From NCBI GenBank assembly GCA_024644805.1, contig JAHEHC010000003.1, positions 1 through 49,491 of the forward strand: 49,491 bases of DNA. The letters are read 5' to 3'. Under the pieces are notes generated by a model. That model was not told where the DNA came from, ran no database searches, and saw only the letters and a list, made by a program, of their open reading frames with translations. The position numbers were made by a program, and so were the translations under genes. Below are positions 8,265 to 15,401 of this stretch, piece by piece; position 1 is the stretch's first letter, and every line of letters begins with the position of its first letter. Source of the DNA: Flavobacterium sp. Lineage in GTDB: Bacteria; Bacteroidota; Bacteroidia; Flavobacteriales; Flavobacteriaceae.

Positions 8265-8857
8265 AACTCAACACACTCTACATCTTAGCATTTTTTCTTT
8301 CATTGTCTGTGGTAGCTCAAAAAAAGGATACCATTGCCATAGGAAGCGGACGTGTTGTTGTTGAAATGGATACCTTGGCCAATAAAACTCCCTACGATCC
8401 TTTGGCACCATCGAGAGCTGCTTTCTACTCGGCTGTTCTTCCGGGATTGGGGCAGGCTTATAATAAGAAATATTGGAAGATCCCCATCATCTATGCCGGT
8501 ATGGCAACAGGGGTTTATTTCTATATACAAAATGATAAGGATTATGATCGTTTCCGAGATGCCTATAAGAGAAGGCTGGCAGGTTTTACCGATGATGAAT
8601 TTTGGGGTGAAGGGGTGAATCCGATTATATCCAACGATCGATTGATCGATGCTCAGAAGTCGGCACAAAGGAATAAGGACCTCAGCATTGTGGTCACCCT
8701 AGTATTCTATTTAGTGAATATAATTGATGCCAATGTGGATGCCCACTTAAAGCAATTTAATGTGTCCGATGAACTGTCGCTGGAGCCTACTATTGAGTTA
8801 AACCCCATACATATTGAAACCAATTATGGTATGTCGTTAAAGTATACTTTCAATTAA
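8261..8857 (+). CDS. DUF5683 membrane protein
   Basis: This 198-residue protein of the DUF5683 family has no known biochemical activity. The N-terminus (LNTLYILAFFLSLSVVAQ) looks like a cleavable signal peptide. Next come PSRAAFYSAVLPGLGQAYN and a hydrophobic segment (IPIIYAGMATGVYFYI), and a second hydrophobic segment lies near LSIVVTLVFYLVNIIDA. It starts with GTG inside a GTGA overlap with the parB stop, and dapB follows after nine bases. The position between parB and dapB in a flavobacterial genome is familiar to me, but a functional tie to chromosome segregation is not shown. Family assignment rests on the PGLGQAYNKKYWK motif. Confidence 0.8.
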   Translation: MKLNTLYILAFFLSLSVVAQKKDTIAIGSGRVVVEMDTLANKTPYDPLAPSRAAFYSAVLPGLGQAYNKKYWKIPIIYAGMATGVYFYIQNDKDYDRFRDAYKRRLAGFTDDEFWGEGVNPIISNDRLIDAQKSAQRNKDLSIVVTLVFYLVNIIDANVDAHLKQFNVSDELSLEPTIELNPIHIETNYGMSLKYTFN

Positions 8858-8866
8858 AAAAAGAGA

Positions 8867-9565
8867 ATGAGAATTGCATTGATCGGATATGGAAAGATGG
8901 GTAAGACCATCGAAAAGTTAGCTACACGTGATGGTCATACCATAGAATTGAAGACCAATGACTTTTCTGATTCTGATGATCTTTCAAACATCGATGTTGC
9001 CATTGAGTTCTCAGAGCCGGAATCAGCCTTTAAAAATATTGAACGTTGTATTGAGAAGGGGGTTCCCGTGGTTTCCGGAACAACCGGATGGCTTTCCAGA
9101 TATGATGAAATGGTAAAGTTTTGTGAAAACCGTAACGGAAGCTTCGTCTATGCGTCGAACTTCAGTATCGGGGTTAATCTGTTTTTCAAAATCAATGAAT
9201 TTATATCAAAATTGATGAAGGATCATAATAATTACAACATTACCATCGAAGAGATCCACCATGTGGAGAAGAAGGATGCACCAAGCGGAACGGCAATTTC
9301 TTTGGCTGAGGGAATCATACTGAACACCGATAATGAAGGTTGGATCCCAGAGAATCAACAGAAAGGGAAGATTACGATCAATTCCAAACGTATTGAAGAT
9401 GTGAAAGGAACCCATATTGTGAAATTTGACTCTGAAATAGATTCCATTTCGATTAAGCATCAGGCTCATAGCAGGGAAGGATTTGCCTTAGGTGCCCTGT
9501 TTGCTGCAGAATGGCTGATCGATAAGAAAGGGGTCTATTCAATGAATGATGTACTAAATCTGTAA
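8867..9565 (+). CDS. dapB: 4-hydroxy-tetrahydrodipicolinate reductase
   Basis: DapB catalyses the NAD(P)H-dependent step that yields tetrahydrodipicolinate in the diaminopimelate/lysine pathway, and so also feeds peptidoglycan synthesis. The dinucleotide-binding motif GYGKMG is at residues 7-12. The active-site segment has the paired histidines H131 and H132, K136 and DAPSGT (137-142). SGTTGW near residue 70 is the conserved cofactor-binding turn. The 232-residue length is a little shorter than the E. coli enzyme (about 270) and usual for this phylum. It follows the DUF5683 gene by nine bases and precedes lepB by 39. Very confident call. Confidence 0.95.
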   Translation: MRIALIGYGKMGKTIEKLATRDGHTIELKTNDFSDSDDLSNIDVAIEFSEPESAFKNIERCIEKGVPVVSGTTGWLSRYDEMVKFCENRNGSFVYASNFSIGVNLFFKINEFISKLMKDHNNYNITIEEIHHVEKKDAPSGTAISLAEGIILNTDNEGWIPENQQKGKITINSKRIEDVKGTHIVKFDSEIDSISIKHQAHSREGFALGALFAAEWLIDKKGVYSMNDVLNL

Positions 9566-9604
9566 AATTGAAGGCATGGCCTTATGATATAAAAATTTAA
9601 AACT

Positions 9605-11173
9605 ATGACGATCACAAGCTTATTACTATTCATCCTGGTTGTTCAGCTCATTCATTTTGCTGGTACCTGGAAATTATATCAGAAAGCCGGAAGAAAATCC
9701 TGGGAGGCAGCTGTGCCTGTCTACAATGCCATAGTATTGATGAAGATCATCAACCGCTCCAGATGGTGGGTGGTCCTTTTATTCATTCCCATTGTGAACC
9801 TGATCATGTTCCCGGTCATCTGGGTAGAGACCATCAGGGCCTTTGGAAGAAATAATGCCAAAGACACTTTTCTGGTGTTGATCACTTTAGGTCTGTATAT
9901 CTATTATATCAATTACACACAGGATGTAAAATACATTGAAGACAGAAGTTTGAAGCCCCGCACTTCAACTGGCGAATGGGTTAGTTCTATATTGTTTGCC
10001 GTAGTAGCAGCTACTATCGTACATACCTACATCATGCAGCCTTATACCATTCCTACCTCATCTTTGGAAAAGACCCTTTTAGTGGGCGATTTCCTGTTTG
10101 TGAGTAAATTTCATTATGGTGCACGCGCTCCACTGACTCCCATTGCATTTCCGATGGTCCATGATACCATCCCTGTGGTAAAGAGCAAATCGTATGTTCC
10201 TAAGCTGCAACTCCCCTATTTTCGATTTCCAGGTTTTCAGAAGATCAAACACAATGATATTGTGGTGTTCAATTGGCCGGTCGATACCGTCAATGCATTT
10301 CAACGCTATGGCGATGGAAAGTACTATTATAAGCCTATTGATAAGAAATCGAATTATGTGAAACGTTGCGTAGGACTTCCGGGTGATTCTTTGGAAGTAC
10401 GCGATGGTTATGTTTATATCAATGGGGAAAAAAATGTATTGCCGGATCGTGCAAAGCTTCAGTTCTCCTATGCAATTGCGCCTAAGAAGAGATTGAATAC
10501 CGCCTATATTGCACAACGTTATGGAATCACCGATATCTATCCGGCAGACAGGGATTTTTCAACCTATATCGCTCATATGACGGATGAGGCCTATGAGAAA
10601 TTCAAGAACTATCCGGACATCGTTCAAATTATCCCATTGAAAGGAGAACAAGGGGTCTGGGACAATAAAACATTCCCTCATGACGAACAATATAAATGGA
10701 ATTCCATCTTCTTCGGTCCGCTTTACATCCCCGAGAAAGGAGCAACAGTAGCGATTACTACTGAAACCATTCCTTTATACGACAGGATCATTGAGGTCTA
10801 TGAAGGCAGTGAATTGGGCATCGATAATACCATCAGTATTTCAAACGATCAGGTTCTTTTGAATGGGAGTCCAATTACAAACTACACCTTTAAACAGGAT
10901 TATTATTGGATGATGGGTGATAACAGGAACAATTCTGAAGATGCCCGTATGTGGGGTTTCGTGCCTTTCAACCATGTAGTAGGAAAGCCTGTGTTTGTAT
11001 GGATGAGCTGGGATACCAATGGTAAAGGTATTGGTAATAAGGTCAGGACAGAACGTTTGTTCACCACCGTTGGTGGTAGTGGTCAGCCGGTCTCCTATTT
11101 CAAATATTTCGTCATGCTGCTGGCGGCTTGGTTCATTTTCGATTTCTTCAGAAAAAGAAGAAAAAAGAAATAA
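9605..11173 (+). CDS. lepB: Signal peptidase I, long form with N-terminal membrane domain
   Basis: LepB is the inner-membrane protease that removes signal peptides from exported proteins. The first ~100 residues hold a separate hydrophobic domain with three or four membrane spans (DUF5684-like). A further span precedes the catalytic region. The nucleophile is S153, in IPTSSLEKTLLVGDFL in place of the usual PSGSMxPTL. The general base is K253 in NYVKRCVGLPGD, and the C-terminal box YWMMGDNRNNSEDARMWGFV is intact. At 522 residues it is much longer than E. coli LepB (324) because of the N-terminal domain and large insertions between the catalytic boxes. A membrane span near the C-terminus is followed by a basic tail. 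Confidence 0.93.
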   Translation: MTITSLLLFILVVQLIHFAGTWKLYQKAGRKSWEAAVPVYNAIVLMKIINRSRWWVVLLFIPIVNLIMFPVIWVETIRAFGRNNAKDTFLVLITLGLYIYYINYTQDVKYIEDRSLKPRTSTGEWVSSILFAVVAATIVHTYIMQPYTIPTSSLEKTLLVGDFLFVSKFHYGARAPLTPIAFPMVHDTIPVVKSKSYVPKLQLPYFRFPGFQKIKHNDIVVFNWPVDTVNAFQRYGDGKYYYKPIDKKSNYVKRCVGLPGDSLEVRDGYVYINGEKNVLPDRAKLQFSYAIAPKKRLNTAYIAQRYGITDIYPADRDFSTYIAHMTDEAYEKFKNYPDIVQIIPLKGEQGVWDNKTFPHDEQYKWNSIFFGPLYIPEKGATVAITTETIPLYDRIIEVYEGSELGIDNTISISNDQVLLNGSPITNYTFKQDYYWMMGDNRNNSEDARMWGFVPFNHVVGKPVFVWMSWDTNGKGIGNKVRTERLFTTVGGSGQPVSYFKYFVMLLAAWFIFDFFRKRRKKK

Positions 11174-11183
11174 TTCAAAGTGA

Positions 11184-11792
11184 ATGATGAGTTGGATAAA
11201 GATCATACCCTATCACAAAGCAAAAGGACCCCTTTTGAGGTTGTATGATAAGATCAAAGGACCCAATAACAACATCGACAATATATTATTGATCCACAGT
11301 TTACGTCCACATTCTCTCACCGGACATATGTCGCTCTATAAGAATGTACTTCACAACTCGAATAACAGTCTGCCAAAATGGTTTTTGGAATCAATTGGAG
11401 TCTATGTGAGTTATCTGAATGACTGTCAGTATTGCGTAGATCATCATTTCAGCGGATTCAAACGTTTACTGAACAATAATGAAAAAGCAGATGAATTCTA
11501 TCAAGCAGTGGTCAATGATTCATTGGAAACTTATTATGATACCAAGTTGTATTCGGGCATGGTCTATTCCAAAAAATTGACATTAGCAGTCAAAGATCTG
11601 AAAGAGGAAGATGTGAACGATCTGAAAGAGGTTGGTTTCACCGATGGGGAGATCCTGGAGATCAATCAGGTGTGCAGCTATTTCAATTATGCCAATCGAA
11701 CAGTTTTGGGTCTGGGAGTGAATACAGATGGCGATATCATCGGATTGTCTCCCAATGATAGTGATGACCCTGAAAACTGGAGTCATAATTAA
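11184..11792 (+). CDS. Carboxymuconolactone decarboxylase/AhpD-like protein
   Basis: This is a 202-residue helical protein of the CMD/AhpD fold (peroxidase-related type). The redox motif CxxCxxxH is at C81, C84 and H88, within YLNDCQYCVDHH. In AhpD the two cysteines form the reactive disulfide of an alkyl-hydroperoxide-reducing system and the histidine assists. That chemistry is family knowledge; the substrate here is unknown. It starts ten bases after the lepB stop (two consecutive ATG codons, the first chosen) and is followed within 11 bases by the WbqC-like gene, so it looks like an operon member. The C-terminus is acidic. Confidence 0.8.
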   Translation: MMSWIKIIPYHKAKGPLLRLYDKIKGPNNNIDNILLIHSLRPHSLTGHMSLYKNVLHNSNNSLPKWFLESIGVYVSYLNDCQYCVDHHFSGFKRLLNNNEKADEFYQAVVNDSLETYYDTKLYSGMVYSKKLTLAVKDLKEEDVNDLKEVGFTDGEILEINQVCSYFNYANRTVLGLGVNTDGDIIGLSPNDSDDPENWSHN

Positions 11793-11802
11793 AGCTTGCA
11801 CA

Positions 11803-12423
11803 TTGAATACCATTTTAGTCCATCCTACCTATTTTCCTTCCATCATACAAATGGCTGCCATGGTGCAGGCCTCTCATATTGTATTTGAGCTGAACGATAA
11901 TTATCAGAAGCAGACCTATAGAAACAGGGCCTATATTGCACATAGTAATGGAAAATTGCTATTGAACATACCCATCAAACATACTAAGTCAGGTATTAAA
12001 CAAAGAACAAAGGATGTGATGATGGATAATAGTTTTCCATGGCAATCACAGCATTGGAAATCTTTGCAATCTGCCTACCGCAGTTCACCTTACTTCGAAT
12101 TCTATGAGGAAGACCTATATCCGTTATTTCACGAACCGATAGACTCCTTATTGGAACTGAACATAAAGACCTGGAATATTCTTTGTGAACTCTTAGATAT
12201 AAAAAAGGAGCATTCATTTACGGCATCCTATCAGCTGGAACCGGAAGTTATGGATCTAAGACATTTGGTGAATGCAAAATCTGAAGTAGATCAGAAGTTA
12301 CAACCCTATACACAGGTACTGCAAAACAAACACGGATTTCTATCCAATCTATCCATTTTAGATCTGATCTTCAATGAAGGACCAAATGCCGTAGATTATC
12401 TTGAAAGTCAAATTTGGTATTAA
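11803..12423 (+). CDS. WbqC family protein
   Basis: WbqC-like proteins are found in polysaccharide and other gene clusters; their reaction is not established. The N-terminus NTILVHPTYFPSIIQMAAM matches the usual opening HPTYFPSI-x-Q, where a histidine and tyrosine are conserved. QSQHWKSLQSAYRSSPYFEFY, also characteristic, follows in the middle. I take the TTG at 11803, which gives 206 residues beginning just before the conserved segment, 11 bases after the previous stop. The longer in-frame ATG at 11728 lies inside the upstream gene and adds unlikely residues. It is the last gene of the parA-led cluster and converges with the minus-strand gene ending at 12428. Confidence 0.82.
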   Translation: MNTILVHPTYFPSIIQMAAMVQASHIVFELNDNYQKQTYRNRAYIAHSNGKLLLNIPIKHTKSGIKQRTKDVMMDNSFPWQSQHWKSLQSAYRSSPYFEFYEEDLYPLFHEPIDSLLELNIKTWNILCELLDIKKEHSFTASYQLEPEVMDLRHLVNAKSEVDQKLQPYTQVLQNKHGFLSNLSILDLIFNEGPNAVDYLESQIWY

Positions 12424-12427
12424 CCAA

Positions 12428-13444
12428 TTAATTCCATCCCAAGGTAGCACTCAACGGAAAATGATCGGAAAAGGAGCTGTCATGGGTCTTGAACTCGACG
12501 ATATCAAAATCGTTTGAGGTCATGATATAATCCAATCGCATCGGATAGAAATCGAACAGATAGGTAGTTCCTATTCCGCTGCCTCGTTCAACAAAGGCAT
12601 CCCTCATATCAGATTTCAATTTTCTGTAAACATAGGAAAATGAGGTGTTGTTGAAATCACCACACATCAATATGGGGTATGGTGAATTGTTTTTGTGCTG
12701 AATGACCAATTCGGTCTGGGATTGTTGTTTTTCAAAGGTTCTGATCAATCTTTTCCTAAGTCTTTCCTTATCTCCATTCTGTAATGAACTCACACTGGGT
12801 TTGATTCCCAATGATTGGAGGTGCATATTGTAAACACGTATGGTGTCTTCTTCTATTATAATATCGGCATAGAGAGTATTGTTATTGGAGTCCTCAAAAT
12901 CGAAAGCCCCGGTATTGATCAATGGATATTTTGAGAATAAAGCATGTCCAAATTTTTCTTTCGGATCGTTATATTGTATAAAACTAAATGGATAATCAGT
13001 AAAATCGATCTCATTCTCATGGAAATATTCCTGAACAAAGATCACATCGGGCAGCTGTTCTTTAATGAGTTTTGAGATGAATTGAGAGGCGTCGGTCTTG
13101 GGGTCCTTTTCGTAGGCATTGAACAATCTAACATTGTAGGTCAATACTCTAATGGAATTATTATAAGTTTCATTATTATTTTCAGAAGAAAATTCAAAAA
13201 AGGAATTGAAATGAAAATGAGCAATCAACAGCACCAATAACGATAACAGCAATCTCTTTTTGAGTTGAACCAACCAATAGACCACAAAAAAGATATTGAT
13301 GATAATCAGTGGAGAAACTGCAAGACTTAATAAGGATAACGTTGGAAACTGTTTCGGTGAAATATAAGGCAGGATAAAAGAGACCACTAAAAAGATAGCG
13401 GCAACAATATTGATACAATACACTATTTTATTAATAAGCCCCAA
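12428..13444 (-). CDS. Membrane-anchored endonuclease/exonuclease/phosphatase family protein
   Basis: This 338-residue protein has about three N-terminal membrane spans (residues 5-85) and then an EEP (DNase I-like) metal-dependent hydrolase domain. The motifs run in order: TYNVRLFNAY (Asn metal ligand), FVQEYF (Glu ligand), YNMHLQSLG, MCGDFNNT (catalytic Asp/Asn) and SDHFPLSATL (catalytic Asp-His). The active site is therefore complete and should lie outside the cytoplasm if the odd span count is right. EEP proteins cleave phosphodiesters in nucleic acids, phospholipids or inositol phosphates; nothing here shows the substrate. It starts 13 bases downstream of the rhomboid gene and is likely cotranscribed with it. 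Confidence 0.87.
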   Translation of the reverse strand: MGLINKIVYCINIVAAIFLVVSFILPYISPKQFPTLSLLSLAVSPLIIINIFFVVYWLVQLKKRLLLSLLVLLIAHFHFNSFFEFSSENNNETYNNSIRVLTYNVRLFNAYEKDPKTDASQFISKLIKEQLPDVIFVQEYFHENEIDFTDYPFSFIQYNDPKEKFGHALFSKYPLINTGAFDFEDSNNNTLYADIIIEEDTIRVYNMHLQSLGIKPSVSSLQNGDKERLRKRLIRTFEKQQSQTELVIQHKNNSPYPILMCGDFNNTSFSYVYRKLKSDMRDAFVERGSGIGTTYLFDFYPMRLDYIMTSNDFDIVEFKTHDSSFSDHFPLSATLGWN

Positions 13445-13457
13445 AATAAATTTCTAA

Positions 13458-14333
13458 TTAATCATTCTTACCCGCTTTGAATAGAAAATCCTTTTCTTCC
13501 TTGGTCAAACTATCGTAGCCACTTTTTCCGATCTTATCCAAAATAGCATCGATCTTTTGCTGATGCTCATTCTTTACCGATGAATTAGTAGAACGTTTTC
13601 TAACGGGTTGTGTTGTACGATGTACTTTTTTAAACGGTCTTTTCTGCTTGGGTTGAAACCAGGAAGCAAACCAGTTAATGACATCTTCAAACCATCTTCC
13701 AATATCATTTCCCTTGGCCAGTTGTACCGCATAGATATATCCAAACAAAGCACCTCCCAAATGTGCTAATAGTCCACCAGCATTACCCGAAACCGGAAGC
13801 TGTACCATATCCAACAATACAACGAAAACCCCAATCTGCCACAATTTTACCTTTATGAAAAATATCCGTACTTGGGTATGTGGGGTGTATGCAGCAATAA
13901 AGATCATAATGGCCCGTACTGCAGCTGAAGCCCCTAATAACCTACTGTTGGTGGAACTGAATACCGGAAAGAAATTATAGGCTAAGACATAAAGTATTCC
14001 CCCGCAAATAGCACCAAGCAGATAGATAGTTAGAAACCTTTTTTCTTTGAACAAGTTGATCACATAGGCTCCAAACCAATAGAGGATCACCATATTCCAG
14101 AATACATGCCAAAAATCGAAATGCAAGAAGCTATAGGTGATCAATGACCAGGGTTGAGTCATCAATGACAGCAGGTCTTCGGGTAAGACAAACCATCTCA
14201 TAAACTCTCCGGCACGGATCTGAAAAAAGAATGAGCCTAGGTAGACAACAAAGAATATCACCGCATTGATCAATATGATCTTCAACAGGATATCTGCCTT
14301 CTTGAATTGATATGTTAGATTATTTGCTGCCAA
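13458..14333 (-). CDS. Rhomboid family intramembrane serine protease, tailed paralogue
   Basis: This is a six-span rhomboid fold with a long basic cytosolic tail. The serine nucleophile is probably S136 in LLGASAAVRA, a GxSA variant of the usual GxSG, and the general base H191 in AHLGGALFGY. The HFDFWHVFWNM segment in the second span is the conserved His/Asn oxyanion-hole region. After about residue 210 the sequence becomes a soluble tail rich in lysine and arginine (TTQPVRKRSTNSS), ending in an EF-like acidic/helical segment. Length is 291 residues. It is oriented the same way as a second rhomboid gene upstream at 14652-15401, from which a minisatellite separates it. The substrate is unknown. 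Confidence 0.9.
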   Translation of the reverse strand: MAANNLTYQFKKADILLKIILINAVIFFVVYLGSFFFQIRAGEFMRWFVLPEDLLSLMTQPWSLITYSFLHFDFWHVFWNMVILYWFGAYVINLFKEKRFLTIYLLGAICGGILYVLAYNFFPVFSSTNSRLLGASAAVRAIMIFIAAYTPHTQVRIFFIKVKLWQIGVFVVLLDMVQLPVSGNAGGLLAHLGGALFGYIYAVQLAKGNDIGRWFEDVINWFASWFQPKQKRPFKKVHRTTQPVRKRSTNSSVKNEHQQKIDAILDKIGKSGYDSLTKEEKDFLFKAGKND

Positions 14334-14500
14334 ATATTTAGTTTATTAGTTTGTTAGTCTTTTAGTTAGGTAGTTGACCTACTTTCAACTTTCAACTTCT
14401 ATCTTCTCTCTTCCCCGCCCTTTTGGTTCGAGCAGGCAAATCTCACTTTCAGTTTTTGAGTTAGTGAGTTCATTAGTTTGGTAGTTAAGACCTGCTTTTA
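14334..14500. repeat. Degenerate duplicated spacer beside the minisatellite
   Basis: No gene. Two imperfect copies of a TTAGTTTG...GTAGTT...GACCTGC/TAC...AACTT pattern are visible at about 14345-14396 and 14470-14506, each running into heptamer-like ACTTTCA/ACTTCTA units. The stretch 14382-14416 itself reads as decayed heptamers. This suggests that the array once spread, or duplicated, together with its left flank. Confidence 0.5.
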
Positions 14501-14654
14501 ACTTCTCACTTCTCACTTCTGACTTCTGACTTCTGACTTCTCACTTCTCACTTCTGACTTCTCACCTCTCACTTCTGACTTCTGACTTCTCACTTCTGAC
14601 TTCTCACTTCTCACTTCTGACTTCTCACCTCTCACTTCTGACTTCTCGCTTCTA
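14501..14654. repeat. Heptamer minisatellite (ACTTCTC/ACTTCTG)n between two rhomboid genes
   Basis: There are 21 head-to-tail copies of a seven-base unit at 14501-14647, each ACTTCTC, ACTTCTG or, twice, ACCTCTC, plus a decayed copy at 14648-14654. A higher-order pattern is present: the six-unit block at 14536-14577 recurs exactly at 14599-14640, an offset of 63 bases or nine units. Its right end overlaps the stop codon of the upstream rhomboid gene (14652-14654). One minus-strand frame stays open through it and would encode an SEVRSEK-type repeat; I regard that as a by-product of the repeat. Confidence 0.93.
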
Positions 14655-15401
14655 ATTCCATCGATACTTATCGAAGCTGTTCTTCTTCCAATACCAAGCC
14701 ATGATAAAACCAAATAATGCACCTCCAATATGCGCCCAATGTGCAATTCCCTGTCCGAATACCGAAAATCCGGTGACTCCTGAGAACAGATCCAGTAATA
14801 TCAGTCCGGGTATGAAATATTTTGCTTTAATGGGCACCGGAAAGAAGATCAACATGAGTTCGGCATTCGGGAACATCATTCCAAATGCGACCAGAACACC
14901 ATAAATGGCTCCTGAAGCTCCAACAGCGGGAGTATTATAGGATGTGAATAGGTTTAAGGACACATTGGGATCCAATTGAGCAATTTCTCTATACGATCCT
15001 GGCTGCAGGGTGTTATTCAGCAGATCCCAGATCTCTGCCTCGGATGCACCTAAAGCCATCAGAGCATCAAAACCAACTTTTACATGATAGTAATTCACCA
15101 GAGTATGGATAAGAGCTGCACCTAAGCCAGCTGAAAAATAAAAGAACAGGAATTTCTTTCTGCCCCATATCTGCTCCAATGGAGAACCAAAGGCCCATAG
15201 AGCATACATATTGAACAATATATGCATGATCCCACCATGCATGAACATGTGGGTCAGTGGCTGCCAATACTGAAAATTCGGACTCTCAAAATAAAATAGA
15301 GAAAATAATCTGTATGAGGTATCCTTTATGATAAAGGTACCAATGAAAAAGATCACATTTACGATCACTAAGGTTTTTATGGTCTCCGAAATTCTTCCCA
15401 T
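14652..15401 (-). CDS. Rhomboid family intramembrane serine protease, classical form
   Basis: This 249-residue membrane protease has the classical rhomboid signature. It shows [20 protein letters not shown] in the second span, the nucleophile S163 in GASGAIYG and the base H224 in [10 protein letters not shown] soluble loop of roughly 50 residues (about 105-155) separates two of the spans. Its ATG directly abuts the mutL stop, and it ends in the minisatellite. Rhomboids cut membrane proteins within or near their transmembrane segments; no substrate can be named. With the neighbour at 13458-14333 it forms a diverged pair, one with GxSG and one with GxSA. Confidence 0.93.
   Translation of the reverse strand: MGRISETIKTLVIVNVIFFIGTFIIKDTSYRLFSLFYFESPNFQYWQPLTHMFMHGGIMHILFNMYALWAFGSPLEQIWGRKKFLFFYFSAGLGAALIHTLVNYYHVKVGFDALMALGASEAEIWDLLNNTLQPGSYREIAQLDPNVSLNLFTSYNTPAVGASGAIYGVLVAFGMMFPNAELMLIFFPVPIKAKYFIPGLILLDLFSGVTGFSVFGQGIAHWAHIGGALFGFIMAWYWKKNSFDKYRWN

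Noticed and set aside
6471-8300. parS site beside parAB
   Set aside because: I looked for TGTTTCACGTGAAACA or close variants by eye and found none; a pattern search with mismatches over the whole genome would settle it.
9571-9583. Small AAGGC/GCCTT hairpin between dapB and lepB as a terminator
   Set aside because: Only five base pairs with no T run; more likely chance within an operon.
14501-14654. Possible CRISPR array
   Set aside because: Units are seven bases long with no spacers, and no cas genes are in the window.
14513-14746. Minus-strand open frame of 77 codons through the heptamer array, encoding SEVRSEK-type repeats
   Set aside because: A seven-base unit gives long open frames by chance; the rest of the frame lies out of phase inside the rhomboid gene, and no signal or domain is present.
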